Positions 1 through 9,356 of a stretch of DNA of 64,000 bases are shown here, piece after piece. Location: the NCBI RefSeq assembly GCF_030580855.1, contig NZ_JAUQOP010000012.1, forward strand, positions 62,001 to 126,000, in the 5' to 3' direction. This DNA is from Pseudomonas citrullilanati. GTDB taxonomy: Bacteria; Pseudomonadota; Gammaproteobacteria; Pseudomonadales; Pseudomonadaceae. Under the pieces are notes generated by a model. That model did no database searches. It was not told the DNA's origin and was given only the letters and a program-made list of their open reading frames with translations. Each line of letters opens with the position of its first letter. Positions within the stretch are counted from its first letter, which is position 1. Position numbers and translations under genes: made by a program.

Positions 1-1037
1 AAGGCCTGCAGGTCAGCCATCACGGCGTTCAGCGGCAGTTGCAACATCAGTGTCCAGCGTGCGTTGGTGTCGCCGATGCCGAACGGCATGTACACCTCGA
101 TATGCCCGTGTTCTTCATCGATGTCGTAGCGCACGTCGTCCGCGCCGAGCTTGCCCAGGTTGTCCAGTTCGCTGGCGTCGAGCAGGTCGCTGGCTTTTTC
201 CCCGAGCTTGCTCGGGTCTTTGGTGAAGGCCACGAAGCGGTTGTTGCTGGAGAGCAAGGCCATTTCCCCGGCGCCGTCGTACAACTTGCCGTCGGCGGCC
301 ACGAGCATGTCCTGGATGAAGTTCACCGACAGGTCGGCCCCGACGATGCCCTGGAACTTGCCGTCGATGAGGATCGGCTCGATGAATGAGGCGAGCATGG
401 TCATGGTGTCGCCGACGCGGTAGGGCGCCGGGTCGATCACGCAGGCCTTGCGGCTGTCCTGGGAACACAGGTAGTACTCACTGGCACGAATGCCGGTGGA
501 AAGCAGTTTCTGGTCGGTCACGTCGGCGAGTTTTTCCAGGCCGAGGGTGCCGTCCTGGTTGCGAAACCACCAGGGCAGGAAACGCCCGTTGGTCTCCATG
601 CCCACCACCTGGCTGTTCACGTAGCGGGCGTCGTCGTGATCGATGGCGTTCGGTTCCCAGGCGATATAGGCGCCCAGGACCTTGGGATTGCGCACCACGG
701 TTTCGCGCAGCAGGCTGATCATCTGCTCGCGAGGCACCTTCAAGGGCGGGTTGCCGTCCGCGCCCTGCATGCCCATCAGTGCGTTGGTAGTGGCCAGGCC
801 CTTGGCGAGCTGCAGCGGCGCCTCCAGTTCCCGTTGGATCAGGCTGGCCTGGGTGCGGGCCAGGGCGCCGAGGCGCTGTTCGATGAGCTGTTCGAATTGC
901 GCCCGGGTCCGTTGTTGCACCATCTCCTGGGTGCGGGCGCCGGCAAACAACGCGTACAGCACCAGGGCGCCGACCACGCTGAGGACGATAGCGCCGGCCA
1001 GGGCCGCTACGGAAAACTGGATCGATTTGAATTTCAT
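1..1037 (-). CDS. methyl-accepting chemotaxis protein, N-terminal part (cut by window edge)
   Basis: The visible 345 residues are the sensory half of an inner-membrane chemoreceptor. The start (MKFKSIQFSV) is followed by one membrane helix at about residues 7-30 and a long periplasmic region that includes GRFLPWWFRNQDG and a membrane-proximal pair of PAS-like folds ending near PFGIGDTNARW, the layout of a dCache ligand-binding domain. The second membrane helix, HAMP and signalling domains lie outside the window. It would bind a small ligand outside and steer the CheA kinase inside. Ligand cannot be told. The family call is from domain architecture and sequence feel; confidence is good for a Cache chemoreceptor, with a Cache-containing cyclase or kinase as the alternative. 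Confidence 0.82.
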   Translation of the reverse strand, partial: MKFKSIQFSVAALAGAIVLSVVGALVLYALFAGARTQEMVQQRTRAQFEQLIEQRLGALARTQASLIQRELEAPLQLAKGLATTNALMGMQGADGNPPLKVPREQMISLLRETVVRNPKVLGAYIAWEPNAIDHDDARYVNSQVVGMETNGRFLPWWFRNQDGTLGLEKLADVTDQKLLSTGIRASEYYLCSQDSRKACVIDPAPYRVGDTMTMLASFIEPILIDGKFQGIVGADLSVNFIQDMLVAADGKLYDGAGEMALLSSNNRFVAFTKDPSKLGEKASDLLDASELDNLGKLGADDVRYDIDEEHGHIEVYMPFGIGDTNARWTLMLQLPLNAVMADLQA

Positions 1038-1251
1038 AAAGGCTCCGGACGCAGGATGACGTCTGGAACTTGTATCGGCATTTTGGCGCCCCGGCATGAG
1101 GCGCTGTTCGTCGGATGACTGTTTTGGCTGGGTGAGTGTCGCAAATGGAAACGTGGGCGTTTTCCGAAAAATCGGTAATCCATCGTCATGTATCTGGCGC
1201 CGATACAAATCACCGCCTAGGATACGCCCACGTTTCCAGGGAGCTTCTTAT

Positions 1252-2067
1252 ATGCACAAGACATTGATGGTGAGTGTACTGGGCGCGGGCCTGCTGCTCG
1301 CCGGTTGCCAATCGGTGAATACCACCAGCGGCGGCGCCGTGGGCGTGGAGCGCAAGCAGTACATGTTCAGCATGTTGTCGACCGACGAGGTCAACCAGAT
1401 GTATGCCCAGTCCTACCAGAAGACGGTGGGCGAGGCGAGCAGCCAGGGGGCGTTGGACAAAAACAGCAATGAAGCCAAGCGCGTCCAGGCCATTGCCAGC
1501 CGGCTGATCGCCCAGGCGCCGGTGTTCCGCCCGGACTCGGCGCAGTGGAAGTGGGAAGTGAACCTGATCAAGAGCGACGAGCTCAACGCCAACTGTGGCC
1601 CTGGCGGCAAGATCATTTTCTACACCGGGTTGATCGATTCGCTGAAACTCACCGACGATGAAATCGCCGCGGTCATGGGCCATGAAATCGCCCACGCCCT
1701 GCGCGAGCACGGCCGCGAAGCGATGTCCAAGGCCTACGGTATCGAGATGGCCAAGCAGGGCGCCGGTGCCTTGTTCGGCCTGGGCCAGGACAGCCTCGCC
1801 CTGGCCGACACCGTGGCCAACTATGGCATGACCCTGCCCAACAGCCGTGCCAACGAGAACGAAGCCGACCTGATCGGCCTCGAACTGGCGGCCCGTGCCG
1901 GCTACAACCCGAACGCCGCGATCACCTTGTGGAACAAGATGAGCAAGGCCTCGGAAGGGGCGCCGCCGGAGTTCATGAGCACCCACCCGGCGTCGAGCAG
2001 CCGGATTGCCTCGTTGCAGGCGGCAATCCCCAAGGTGATGCCGCTTTACCAGCAGGCCAAGAAGTAA
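1252..2067 (+). CDS. M48-family metallopeptidase lipoprotein (LoiP/YggG-like)
   Basis: A 271-residue zinc protease anchored in the envelope. The start at 1252 is chosen because it gives a lipoprotein signal with the lipobox LLAGC at about residues 15-19; the upstream in-frame extension has no signal. The zinc motif HEIAH is at residues 144-148 and the third ligand is in ENEAD at about 202-206, as in M48 enzymes. The family degrades or refolds misfolded envelope proteins. The gene stands alone: a divergent chemoreceptor lies upstream and a REP pair downstream. LoiP/YggG is the closest named relative I recognise, but BepA-like roles are not excluded. Confidence 0.9.
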   Translation: MHKTLMVSVLGAGLLLAGCQSVNTTSGGAVGVERKQYMFSMLSTDEVNQMYAQSYQKTVGEASSQGALDKNSNEAKRVQAIASRLIAQAPVFRPDSAQWKWEVNLIKSDELNANCGPGGKIIFYTGLIDSLKLTDDEIAAVMGHEIAHALREHGREAMSKAYGIEMAKQGAGALFGLGQDSLALADTVANYGMTLPNSRANENEADLIGLELAARAGYNPNAAITLWNKMSKASEGAPPEFMSTHPASSSRIASLQAAIPKVMPLYQQAKK

Positions 2068-2093
2068 GCCTCATCATGCGTTGAGGCGGCAGG

Positions 2094-2190
2094 CCCCATC
2101 GCGAGCAAGCTCGCTCCCACGAAGACCTGCAGTGAACACAACTTTGTGGACACCCGCAGCCCCCGTGGGAGCGAGCTTGCTCGCGATGAA
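2094..2190. repeat. REP doublet (inverted pair)
   Basis: Two REP arms face each other: CATCGCGAGCAAGCTCGCTC near 2096-2117 and its inverse, GGGAGCGAGCTTGCTCGCGA, near 2167-2187. The pair lies between two convergent genes, the usual place for REPIN elements in fluorescent pseudomonads. The pair can fold into a long hairpin in the transcripts of both flanking genes. Confidence 0.9.
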
Positions 2191-2204
2191 CGACAACGCG
2201 GTCT

Positions 2205-2789
2205 TCAAACCCACCCGCTGCTCTGCATTGCCTTGTACACCGCCACCACCGCCAGGACGAAAAAGGCCGAGGCGGCCAGGCGGCGGATCAGGTTCAGGGG
2301 CAGCTTCTCGGCGGCGAAATTGCCGGCCAGTACTACCGGCACGTTGGCAATCAGCATGCCCAGGGTGGTGCCGATGATCACCAGCCACAGCTCCGGGTAC
2401 TGCGCGGCGAGCATCACCGTGGCGATCTGGGTCTTGTCACCGATTTCCGCCAGGAAGAACGCAATCAGAGTGGTCAGGAACGGGCCGAATTTGCGGGCCG
2501 TGGTGGTTTCCTCATCGTCCAGCTTGTCCGGGACCAGGGTCCACAGCGCGGTGGCCGCGAAGCTGGCCGCCAGGATCCAGTGCAAGACCGCATCCGAGAA
2601 GATACTGCCCACCCAGGCCCCCACGGCCCCCGCAGCGGCATGGTTGGCGAGCGTGGCCGCGACGATGCCGGCGATGATCGGCCAGGGCTTGCGAAAGCGT
2701 GCCGCCAGGATGAGCGCGAGCAGTTGCGTCTTGTCGCCAATTTCGGCCAGCGCGACGATGGTGGTAGGTACGAGGAAAGAGTCCAGCAT
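2205..2789 (-). CDS. TMEM165/GDT1-family manganese exporter
   Basis: A 194-residue inner-membrane protein with two homologous halves, each carrying the family signature AEIGDKTQ (about residues 14-21 and 118-125), on about six membrane helices. GDT1/UPF0016 proteins move Mn(II) or Ca(II) against protons; bacterial members such as MneA export manganese. The start at 2789 (MLDSFLVPTT) has AGGA about nine bases upstream. The 5' leader carries a yybP-ykoY riboswitch, which strongly supports a manganese role because that RNA senses Mn(II). The symmetry of the two motifs and the leader make the call firm. Confidence 0.93.
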   Translation of the reverse strand: MLDSFLVPTTIVALAEIGDKTQLLALILAARFRKPWPIIAGIVAATLANHAAAGAVGAWVGSIFSDAVLHWILAASFAATALWTLVPDKLDDEETTTARKFGPFLTTLIAFFLAEIGDKTQIATVMLAAQYPELWLVIIGTTLGMLIANVPVVLAGNFAAEKLPLNLIRRLAASAFFVLAVVAVYKAMQSSGWV

Positions 2790-2802
2790 CAGGTGGTTCC
2801 TA

Positions 2803-2869
2803 AAGGGGCGGGTCGACACGGCTATGACACGTACAGCCTTCCCGCCCCGGGTAAGGTGTGCGTGTCATA
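2803..2869 (-). promoter_or_regulatory. candidate expression platform of the Mn riboswitch
   Basis: On the minus strand a hairpin with perfect outer stem TATGACACG/CGTGTCATA occupies 2823-2869, with inner CCTT/AAGG pairing. Its apex contains GGGGCGGG. The same eight bases can pair perfectly with CCCGCCCC just before the ribosome-binding site (about 2804-2812). The two pairings compete, so ligand state could switch access to the AGGA site. The pairings are visible; the switching mechanism is inferred. Confidence 0.55.
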
Positions 2870-3010
2870 GGTCTTGTCAAACCCAACGGCCATCTGCGTG
2901 GACGCTTGGATCGCATACGCCATGGTCTGCTGACCAAGTGTGTTGACGTATGCCGGGCGAGCAGGGCGCTCGCGGGAGACTACTCCCCTAGGACGGAGCG
3001 GATTCTGCCT
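2870..3010 (-). ncRNA. yybP-ykoY manganese riboswitch (leader of the GDT1 gene)
   Basis: Reading the minus strand, the leader holds GGGGAGTAG (2980-2988), the conserved loop of the yybP-ykoY family, followed by a stem built on GCGAGC/GCTCGC and further pairing elements such as CATACGTCAACAC. It sits about 200 bases ahead of a GDT1-type Mn exporter, the usual regulated gene. The family binds Mn(II) and raises expression of exporters when Mn is plentiful. Boundaries are approximate. Confidence 0.85.
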
Positions 3011-3050
3011 AGGCAAATCCGATAGGGCAAGCGCTGTTTTGCAAAAAGGC

Positions 3051-4049
3051 TCAGCCGCGCCTGGCCTGGTAGATGCGAAACCCCTGGCCCTCGGCCTTGA
3101 TCGTGCAGGCGCCCAAGTGCTCTTCGATCAGCGGCTGGTACTTGAGGAAGCTGTTGGCAACCAGCCGCAGTTCGCCGCCGTTCTTCAGGTGTTTCGCGGC
3201 TTTTCGCAGCAAGTTCTCCGTGGCGAAGTAATCGGTGTGCACGCCGACATGGAACGGTGGGTTGCTCAGGATCGCGTTCAGGCCCATCGGCGCGGCGTCG
3301 ATCCCGTCACCGGTCAGTACCTCGGCGTCCAGGCCGTTGGCCGCCAGGGTCAGGCGACTGCTGGCGGCAGCGAACGCATCCACGTCCAGTAGCGTGACGG
3401 TATTGTGTGGATAGCGCCGCTTGACCACCGCGCCGAGCACACCGGCACCACAGCCGAAGTCCAGCAAATGCCCGCTGGGCAATTTGTCCAGGTGCTCGAG
3501 CAGCAACGCGCTGCCGCGATCCAGGCGACCGTGGCTGAACACGCCAGGCAGGCTGATGACGCTCAGCGGGCCTTCGGCCAGGGGCAATTCGTAGGTCTGG
3601 GCCAGGCTTTCCAGCGGCTTGGCCTCGGGCGCATTGGCCACGGTGACCTGCCACAACTGGCAATGCCGCGCACTGTCGAGCTTGCGCGGCTTGCCGAAAG
3701 GGTTGAGCTGCTTGGACGCGCCTTCGATGCCGCTGCGTTTTTCCCCCACCAGGTACACCTCGCGCCCGGCCAGGCGCGCCGCCACGGCGTTGAGGATGTA
3801 GTCGGTGAGGTCCTTGGCCTTGGGCAGGAACACCACGGCGGTGTCGAACCCGTGTTCCGGGACGGTGACGCCAAAGTGGCTGCGCTGCGGGAACCGCGCA
3901 TCCAGCGCGGCCTGGTCGCCGGCATGCCAGCACCAGCCTCGGGCCTCGGGCAAGCGGCCGAGCAGGTCGTCGGCGGGCAAGCCGGCCAGCAAGACCTGGC
4001 CCTGGAATAACTCGGCCTGACGAAGCAGTACTTCACTGCGCGGATCCAT
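3051..4049 (-). CDS. rsmC: 16S rRNA (guanine1207-N2)-methyltransferase RsmC
   Basis: A 332-residue cytosolic enzyme that methylates G1207 of 16S rRNA with SAM. It has the two tandem methyltransferase-like domains of RsmC: a degenerate N-terminal half and a C-terminal catalytic half with the SAM-binding [15 protein letters not shown] (about 195-209) and the catalytic NPPFH motif (about 263-267). Length matches the family (about 340). AAGGAG sits just before the start codon. It is convergent with nothing close; the Mn riboswitch leader begins just beyond its 3' end. Confidence 0.93.
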   Translation of the reverse strand: MDPRSEVLLRQAELFQGQVLLAGLPADDLLGRLPEARGWCWHAGDQAALDARFPQRSHFGVTVPEHGFDTAVVFLPKAKDLTDYILNAVAARLAGREVYLVGEKRSGIEGASKQLNPFGKPRKLDSARHCQLWQVTVANAPEAKPLESLAQTYELPLAEGPLSVISLPGVFSHGRLDRGSALLLEHLDKLPSGHLLDFGCGAGVLGAVVKRRYPHNTVTLLDVDAFAAASSRLTLAANGLDAEVLTGDGIDAAPMGLNAILSNPPFHVGVHTDYFATENLLRKAAKHLKNGGELRLVANSFLKYQPLIEEHLGACTIKAEGQGFRIYQARRG

Positions 4050-4094
4050 GGTCTGCTCCTTGAAAAAGCCGGTAGAAAAAAGTCCGGCAGTTTA

Positions 4095-5060
4095 TCAACT
4101 GACGACCCGCAGCGCTGTACCGCTGAAAAAGCCCTGGGCATTCTCGGTCATCTGCCCGACGATCCGTTGCCGCGCCTCGCGGCTGCCCCAGGCGTTATGG
4201 GGGGTGATGATCAACCGGGGAATGTCGCCCGCCAGCAGCGGATTGCCCTGGCTCGGCGGCTCGACGCTCAGCACGTCGGTGGCGGCCCCGCCCAGGTGGC
4301 CGCTACGCAAGGCGTCGGCCAGGGCCTGTTCGTCGATCAGGCCACCACGGGCGGTGTTGACCACGAAGGCACCGGCTTTGAGCCGAGCCAACTCCCGGGC
4401 ACCGATGAAGTTCCGGGTGTGTTCGTTGAGTGGGCAGTGCAGGGTCAGGGCATCGACCTGCGGCAACAGCTGGTCCAGCGCCAGGCGGTCGGGCCGGGCC
4501 GGACGCCCGGGGATCTGCCCCAGCAATACGCGCATGCCGAAGGCTTCGGCCAGTCGCCCGACGGCGCTGCCCAGTTCACCGTGGCCCAGCAGCCCCAAGG
4601 TCTTGCCTTGCAGCTCGACGATCGGATAGTCCAGCAGGCAGAACTGCGACGCCTGTTGCCAGCGGCCTTCACCCACCGCTTTCTGGTAGTCGGCCAGGCG
4701 TGTCGCCAGGTTCAGCAGCAGCATGATCGTGTGCTGGGCCACCGACGGCGTGCCGTAGCCCTGGCAATTGCACACGGTGATGCCCTGGCTGCGGGCGGCC
4801 ACCAGATCGACATTGTTGGTGCCGGTGGCGCTGATCAGGATCAGCTTCAAGCCAGGGTTGGCGGCCATCGCGGCCGCATCGATCACCACCTTATTGGTGA
4901 TCGCCACGGTGGCGCCCTGGAGTCGCTCGGTCACCTGGTCCGGCGTGGTGCGGGCGAACAACTGCAACGTGTCGAAGCAACTGCGCAGCGGCGCCAGGTC
5001 CAGGTCGCCGAGGTCCAGGGACGGGTGATCGAGGAAAACGGCGCGGGCAGTGTTTGTCAT
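4095..5060 (-). CDS. D-2-hydroxyacid dehydrogenase (glycerate dehydrogenase-like)
   Basis: A 321-residue NAD(P)-dependent oxidoreductase. The Rossmann motif is GLLGHGELGSAVGR (about 151-164); NTARGGLIDE carries the catalytic Arg and TPHNAWGSREAR the catalytic His. Family members reduce hydroxypyruvate or glyoxylate, or oxidise D-glycerate; HprA is the best named match, but the exact substrate is not decided by the sequence. The glycine motif reads GHGELG rather than the common GxGxxG, a small variation seen in some HprA-like proteins. It is 45 bases upstream of rsmC on the same strand and may be transcribed with it. Confidence 0.87.
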   Translation of the reverse strand: MTNTARAVFLDHPSLDLGDLDLAPLRSCFDTLQLFARTTPDQVTERLQGATVAITNKVVIDAAAMAANPGLKLILISATGTNNVDLVAARSQGITVCNCQGYGTPSVAQHTIMLLLNLATRLADYQKAVGEGRWQQASQFCLLDYPIVELQGKTLGLLGHGELGSAVGRLAEAFGMRVLLGQIPGRPARPDRLALDQLLPQVDALTLHCPLNEHTRNFIGARELARLKAGAFVVNTARGGLIDEQALADALRSGHLGGAATDVLSVEPPSQGNPLLAGDIPRLIITPHNAWGSREARQRIVGQMTENAQGFFSGTALRVVS

Positions 5061-5215
5061 CAGCTGTACCTTTTATCTCAAGAATCGAAGGCGTAATGTG
5101 GCGAGCCTATCAGATGGGATATGGCCGTGGCCTGGCCCGAATGTCGGGGGCCTATGATTCACTCGCCACACAATCGATGGTTGTTTCGAGATTGCGTTAG
5201 CCAAGGAGCTCCACC

Positions 5216-5845
5216 ATGTACCTCACCGAATTCCTCACCGTCGCCCTGATCCACCTGCTGGCCGTCGCCAGTCCCGGGCCGGACTTCGCCGTGGTGGTGC
5301 GCGAAAGCGTGACCCACGGCCGACGTGCCGGGACCTGGACCGCGCTGGGCGTGGGCACGGCGATCTTCCTGCACGTGGGTTATTCGCTGCTGGGCATCGG
5401 CCTGATCGTGTCGCAGTCGATCGTGCTGTTCAACGCATTGAAATGGGCCGCCGCCGCCTACCTGCTGTACATCGGCTTCAAGGCATTGCGGGCGAAGCCG
5501 GCCAAGGCCGCCGAGGAAAACCTGCACAAGGAAGTCGGCGAGCGCAGCGCACGCGGGGCGTTCACCGCAGGCTTCATCACCAATGGCCTGAACCCCAAGG
5601 CCACGCTGTTCTTCCTGTCGCTGTTCACCGTGGTGATCAACCCGCACACGCCCTTGGCGGTCCAGGCCGGCTACGGCGTGTACCTGGCGGTGGCCACCGC
5701 GATGTGGTTCTGCATGGTGGCCATGTTGTTCAGCCAGCAACGGGTGCGCGCCGGTTTCGCCCGCATGGGCCACTGGTTCGACCGCACCATGGGCGCGGTG
5801 CTCGTGGCCATCGGCGTAAAGCTGGCTTTCACCGAAATGCATTGA
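5216..5845 (+). CDS. LysE/RhtC-family amino-acid exporter
   Basis: A 209-residue inner-membrane protein with about six helices. The N-terminus carries the LysE/Rht signature region, including SPGPDF after the first helix (about residues 18-23), and YLLYIGFKALRA near 81-92. The family exports amino acids such as homoserine, threonine, lysine or related metabolites. AAGGAG stands seven bases before the start. The gene is divergent from the hydroxyacid dehydrogenase and convergent with the acyltransferase. Substrate is unknown. Confidence 0.9.
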   Translation: MYLTEFLTVALIHLLAVASPGPDFAVVVRESVTHGRRAGTWTALGVGTAIFLHVGYSLLGIGLIVSQSIVLFNALKWAAAAYLLYIGFKALRAKPAKAAEENLHKEVGERSARGAFTAGFITNGLNPKATLFFLSLFTVVINPHTPLAVQAGYGVYLAVATAMWFCMVAMLFSQQRVRAGFARMGHWFDRTMGAVLVAIGVKLAFTEMH

Positions 5846-5889
5846 GGGGGCTGGACGCCCCGCGGGTGGTGCCCGGGGGCGTCCTGCCG

Positions 5890-6510
5890 TCAGGCCTGGC
5901 GCTGGCGGGCGTAGTCCAGGAACGCTTCGAGGTCGTCGCTGCACAACAAGGGCGAGACAGCCTTGACCTCCTCCATCGGCCATTCCCACCAGGCCGACGC
6001 CAGCAGGGCCTGGCGCACCGGTTCGTCGAAACGCCAGCGGATGAACCGGCAAGGGTTGCCGCCGACAACCGCGTAGGGCTCGACATCGCGCGTCACCACG
6101 GCACCGGCGGCGACGACGGCGCCGTGGCCGATGGTCACCCCCGAAAGGATCATCGTTTCGGCACAGATCCAGCAGTCGCTGCCAATCACCACGTCGCCCT
6201 TGGTCGGGTTGCTGCCAGGGATGTGCCTGGCTTCGTCGATCATCAGCGGGAAGGGGAACGTGCTGACCCAGTCCATGCGGTGCCCGCCCCCCAGGAGGAT
6301 CTTCACCCCGTTGGCAATGGAGGTGTAGGAGCCGATCCTGAGCACCGTGTCATCGCCGAACTCGGTCACCTCGGGGATGCCATAGGTGCCGACGCCAACC
6401 TGGTACCTGGGATAGCGCAGGCGGATCTTTTCCGGAGCCCTTTCGAGTTTTTCCAAGCGCTTGAGGTACTTGCGGGTCCTGCGTTCCTTGAGTTTCTGCA
6501 AAAACTTCAC
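5890..6510 (-). CDS. CatB-type hexapeptide-repeat acetyltransferase
   Basis: A 206-residue left-handed beta-helix O-acyltransferase: hexapeptide repeats run through [20 protein letters not shown] and [20 protein letters not shown], and [14 protein letters not shown] resembles the active-site loop of CatB/XAT and NodL-like enzymes. I choose GTG at 6510: it overlaps the stop of the upstream glycosyltransferase (GTGA) and has GAGG eight bases upstream. An ATG at 6588 would overlap the glycosyltransferase by 82 bases. The tight coupling points to modification of the glycan made by that enzyme rather than to chloramphenicol resistance; that role is an inference. Confidence 0.85.
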   Translation of the reverse strand: MKFLQKLKERRTRKYLKRLEKLERAPEKIRLRYPRYQVGVGTYGIPEVTEFGDDTVLRIGSYTSIANGVKILLGGGHRMDWVSTFPFPLMIDEARHIPGSNPTKGDVVIGSDCWICAETMILSGVTIGHGAVVAAGAVVTRDVEPYAVVGGNPCRFIRWRFDEPVRQALLASAWWEWPMEEVKAVSPLLCSDDLEAFLDYARQRQA

Positions 6511-7421
6511 GACCCGGACCTCACGGTCGAGCGCGACAGCAGCAACCGCCTGAAACGCCTGAGGCTGGTCTTGTTCCAGTGGCGCCATGGAATGCTGCGC
6601 AGCAGTTTCCAGGCGTCTTTCTTGTCTTCCACCACGGCGTACTTCAGCGCCTTGTGGATCAGCACCGTGCGGGCCGACTCGTACGCGGGATGATCACGGT
6701 AGGGCGCGATGGCCGCCAGGTCCGCCTCGAGCATCAACTTGTACTTTCGCGACAGGTTATTGGGGTGGCGTCGATAGCGCGTGACCGTGACGGGCAACTC
6801 GTGGACTTCATAACCCAGGTGGGCAATACGCAGGGTGATCTGGAAATCCTGCACCCGCAGCAGCGGGTCATAGAATTCGGCGCTGCGCAGCGCGCTCATG
6901 CGGTACAACGCCGTGGGCGCACCGATGACCACGGCCTCGCGCAGGATGTCGTCGAAGGTATACACCCGGGTGCTGGTGCGGCGTTGCTCCTTGATGGCCT
7001 GGCCGTTGCTGTTCATGTAGATGATCAGCGCGCCGACACACCCCGTCTCGGGATGATGGTCAAGGTAGTCGGCGCGGACCCGCAGCGAATGCGGCAACAT
7101 CACGTCGTCCAGGTCCGGTGTCGACACGTACTCACCCCTGGCGTATTTCAAGCCATGGTTGAGCGCGGCGCTGACGCCCTGGTTCGCCTGGGAATAGAGC
7201 TGGAAGTCATAGGTCTGCTGCAACTGCCGGAGCATGGCCAGGCTGTTGTCGGTCGAGCCGTCGTCGACCACGATGACTTCGTAGTTCGGGTAATCCTGCG
7301 CGAAGATGCTGTGAATGGCCTCTTCCAGGTATTTCTCGGCGTTATAGCAAGGCGCCACGATTGAAATCAGCGGCGGTATTTGCGACGCGGTGGCCTGGGG
7401 AGGTACTAATTCAGTGCTCAT
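6507..7421 (-). CDS. family 2 glycosyltransferase
   Basis: A 304-residue GT-A fold enzyme. It begins with [20 protein letters not shown], followed by [12 protein letters not shown] (nucleotide-sugar binding) and the metal-binding TPDLDD motif (the DxD position). GT2 enzymes add sugars to lipopolysaccharide, exopolysaccharide or other acceptors. Start at 7421 is preferred over an upstream in-frame one because GGAG lies six bases before it. The gene forms a two-gene operon with the acetyltransferase. No membrane helix is evident, so it likely acts at the cytosolic face. Acceptor is unknown. Confidence 0.88.
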   Translation of the reverse strand: MSTELVPPQATASQIPPLISIVAPCYNAEKYLEEAIHSIFAQDYPNYEVIVVDDGSTDNSLAMLRQLQQTYDFQLYSQANQGVSAALNHGLKYARGEYVSTPDLDDVMLPHSLRVRADYLDHHPETGCVGALIIYMNSNGQAIKEQRRTSTRVYTFDDILREAVVIGAPTALYRMSALRSAEFYDPLLRVQDFQITLRIAHLGYEVHELPVTVTRYRRHPNNLSRKYKLMLEADLAAIAPYRDHPAYESARTVLIHKALKYAVVEDKKDAWKLLRSIPWRHWNKTSLRRFRRLLLSRSTVRSGS

Positions 7422-7582
7422 TGTTCTCCGTAATGGCCAGGCGGCAATCTTTATTCGTCCATGGATTTTGTAATAAAGCTGATGGCATATGCTCGCCTTT
7501 GAAGGGCGTTCTGACAAGGTTTTGTACAAATGGCCCGGGAACCGCGCAATTACTGGCCCAAGGCTAGTATCCACGGACCGTT

Positions 7583-7608
7583 CAAATCATTCCTTTGGCT
7601 GATTTGAT
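7583..7608. promoter_or_regulatory. inverted repeat, candidate operator before the acyl-CoA ligase gene
   Basis: TCAAATCA and TGATTTGA form a perfect 8+8 bp dyad with a 10-base spacer, 66 bases before the ligase start and within the divergent intergenic region. The spacing suits a dimeric regulator. The binding protein is unknown; the LuxR-type regulator downstream is one candidate. Confidence 0.5.
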
Positions 7609-7673
7609 CGGCGCATAAGCCCTCTAGAGTGCTTACCTCCAGCCAAGACCGTGCAGTCAGAAAAGGGACTCCC

Positions 7674-9356
7674 ATGTTGCAGACTCGCGTTATTCCTCCA
7701 GCCGAAGGCGCTTATCAATATCCGTTGCTGATCAAACGACTGCTGATGTCCGGTGCCCGTTACGAGAAGACCCGCGAGATCATCTACCGCGACCAGTTGC
7801 GCTACACCTATCCGACGCTGATGGAACGGGTTGCGCGCCTGGCCAACGTCCTGACCGAGGCCGGGGTCAAGGCCGGCGATACGGTGGCGGTGATGGACTG
7901 GGACAGCCATCGCTACCTGGAATGCATGTTCGCCATCCCGATGATCGGGGCGGTGATCCACACCATCAACGTGCGCCTGTCACCGGAACAGATCCTCTAC
8001 ACCATGAACCACGCCGAGGACCGCTTCGTGCTGGTCAACAGCGAGTTCGTCGGCCTGTACCAGGCCATTGCCGGGCACCTGACCACGGTCGAGAAGACCC
8101 TGCTGCTCACCGACCTGCCGGAAAAAAACGCCGAGCTGCCGAACCTGGTGGGCGAGTACGAGCAATTGCTGGCCGCCGCCAGCCCCACCTACGACTTCCA
8201 GGATTTCGACGAGAACTCCGTCGCCACCACCTTCTACACCACCGGCACCACCGGCAACCCCAAGGGCGTGTATTTCACCCACCGGCAACTGGTGCTGCAC
8301 ACCATGGGCGTGGCCACCATCATGGGCGCCATCGACAGCGTGCGGCTGCTGGGCACCAATGACGTCTACATGCCGATCACGCCGATGTTCCATGTGCATG
8401 CCTGGGGCCTGCCGTACGTGGCGACCATGCTCGGCCTCAAGCAGGTCTATCCGGGCCGCTACGACCCTGAATTCCTCGTCCAGCTGTGGCACAAGGAGCA
8501 GGTCACCTTTTCCCACTGCGTGCCGACCATCCTGCAGATGCTCCTCAACGCCAAGGGCGCCCAGGACACCGATTTCGGCGGCTGGAAAATCGTCATTGGC
8601 GGCAGTGCGCTGAACCGCAGCCTCTATGAAACGGCCAAGGCCCGGGGGATCCAGCTCACCGCCGCCTACGGCATGTCGGAAACCGGCCCGCTGGTGTCCT
8701 GCGCGCACCTCAACGAAGAACTGCTGGCGGGCAGCGAAGACGAGCGCACCACCTACCGGATCAAGGCGGGCGTGCCGGGGCCGCTGGTGGAGGCCGCGAT
8801 CATCGATGCCGAGGGGCGCTTCCTGCCCGCCGACGGCGAGACCCAGGGCGAGCTGGTGCTGCGCGCACCGTGGCTCACCGAAGGCTATTTCAACGAGCCG
8901 CAGAAGGGCGCCGAGCTCTGGGCGGGCGGCTGGCTGCACACCGGTGACGTCGCCACGCTCGACAGCATGGGCGTGATCGACATCCGCGACCGGATCAAGG
9001 ATGTGATCAAGACCGGCGGCGAATGGATCTCGTCCCTTGACCTGGAAGACCTCATCAGCCGTCACGTGGCGGTACGCGAAGTAGCAGTGGTCGGCATTCC
9101 CGACCCGCAGTGGGGCGAACGTCCCTTTGCCTTGCTGGTGGTTCGCGAAGGGCATCAGGTCGGGGCGCGCGAGCTCAAGGAACACCTCAAGCCCTTCGTC
9201 GAGCTGGGGCACTTGAGCAAGTGGGCGATCCCGAGCCAGATCGCCCTTGTTACTGAAATTCCCAAGACCAGTGTCGGCAAGCTCGACAAGAAGCGCATCC
9301 GCGTCGACATCACCGAATGGCAGAGCAACAACAGCGCGTTCCTCTCGACGCTTTGA
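7674..9356 (+). CDS. medium-chain fatty-acyl-CoA ligase (AlkK-like)
   Basis: A 560-residue AMP-forming ligase that activates fatty acids to acyl-CoA. The P-loop YTTGTTGNPKGV is at about residues 188-199, YGMSETGP and the LHTGD motif follow, and GKLDKKRIR near the C-terminus holds the family's catalytic lysine region. Length and style fit AlkK-type medium-chain ligases (about 546). The start at 7674 has AAAAGGGA upstream; an in-frame GTG at 7629 is less likely. Downstream genes (DUF1302, DUF1329, LuxR) form a locus that I recall next to such ligases in other pseudomonads, pointing to use of exogenous fatty acids or esters. Confidence 0.9.
   Translation: MLQTRVIPPAEGAYQYPLLIKRLLMSGARYEKTREIIYRDQLRYTYPTLMERVARLANVLTEAGVKAGDTVAVMDWDSHRYLECMFAIPMIGAVIHTINVRLSPEQILYTMNHAEDRFVLVNSEFVGLYQAIAGHLTTVEKTLLLTDLPEKNAELPNLVGEYEQLLAAASPTYDFQDFDENSVATTFYTTGTTGNPKGVYFTHRQLVLHTMGVATIMGAIDSVRLLGTNDVYMPITPMFHVHAWGLPYVATMLGLKQVYPGRYDPEFLVQLWHKEQVTFSHCVPTILQMLLNAKGAQDTDFGGWKIVIGGSALNRSLYETAKARGIQLTAAYGMSETGPLVSCAHLNEELLAGSEDERTTYRIKAGVPGPLVEAAIIDAEGRFLPADGETQGELVLRAPWLTEGYFNEPQKGAELWAGGWLHTGDVATLDSMGVIDIRDRIKDVIKTGGEWISSLDLEDLISRHVAVREVAVVGIPDPQWGERPFALLVVREGHQVGARELKEHLKPFVELGHLSKWAIPSQIALVTEIPKTSVGKLDKKRIRVDITEWQSNNSAFLSTL

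Noticed and set aside
5890..6588. Chloramphenicol resistance gene
   Set aside because: The hexapeptide protein has CatB-like motifs but is translationally coupled to a glycosyltransferase, so glycan acetylation is more likely.
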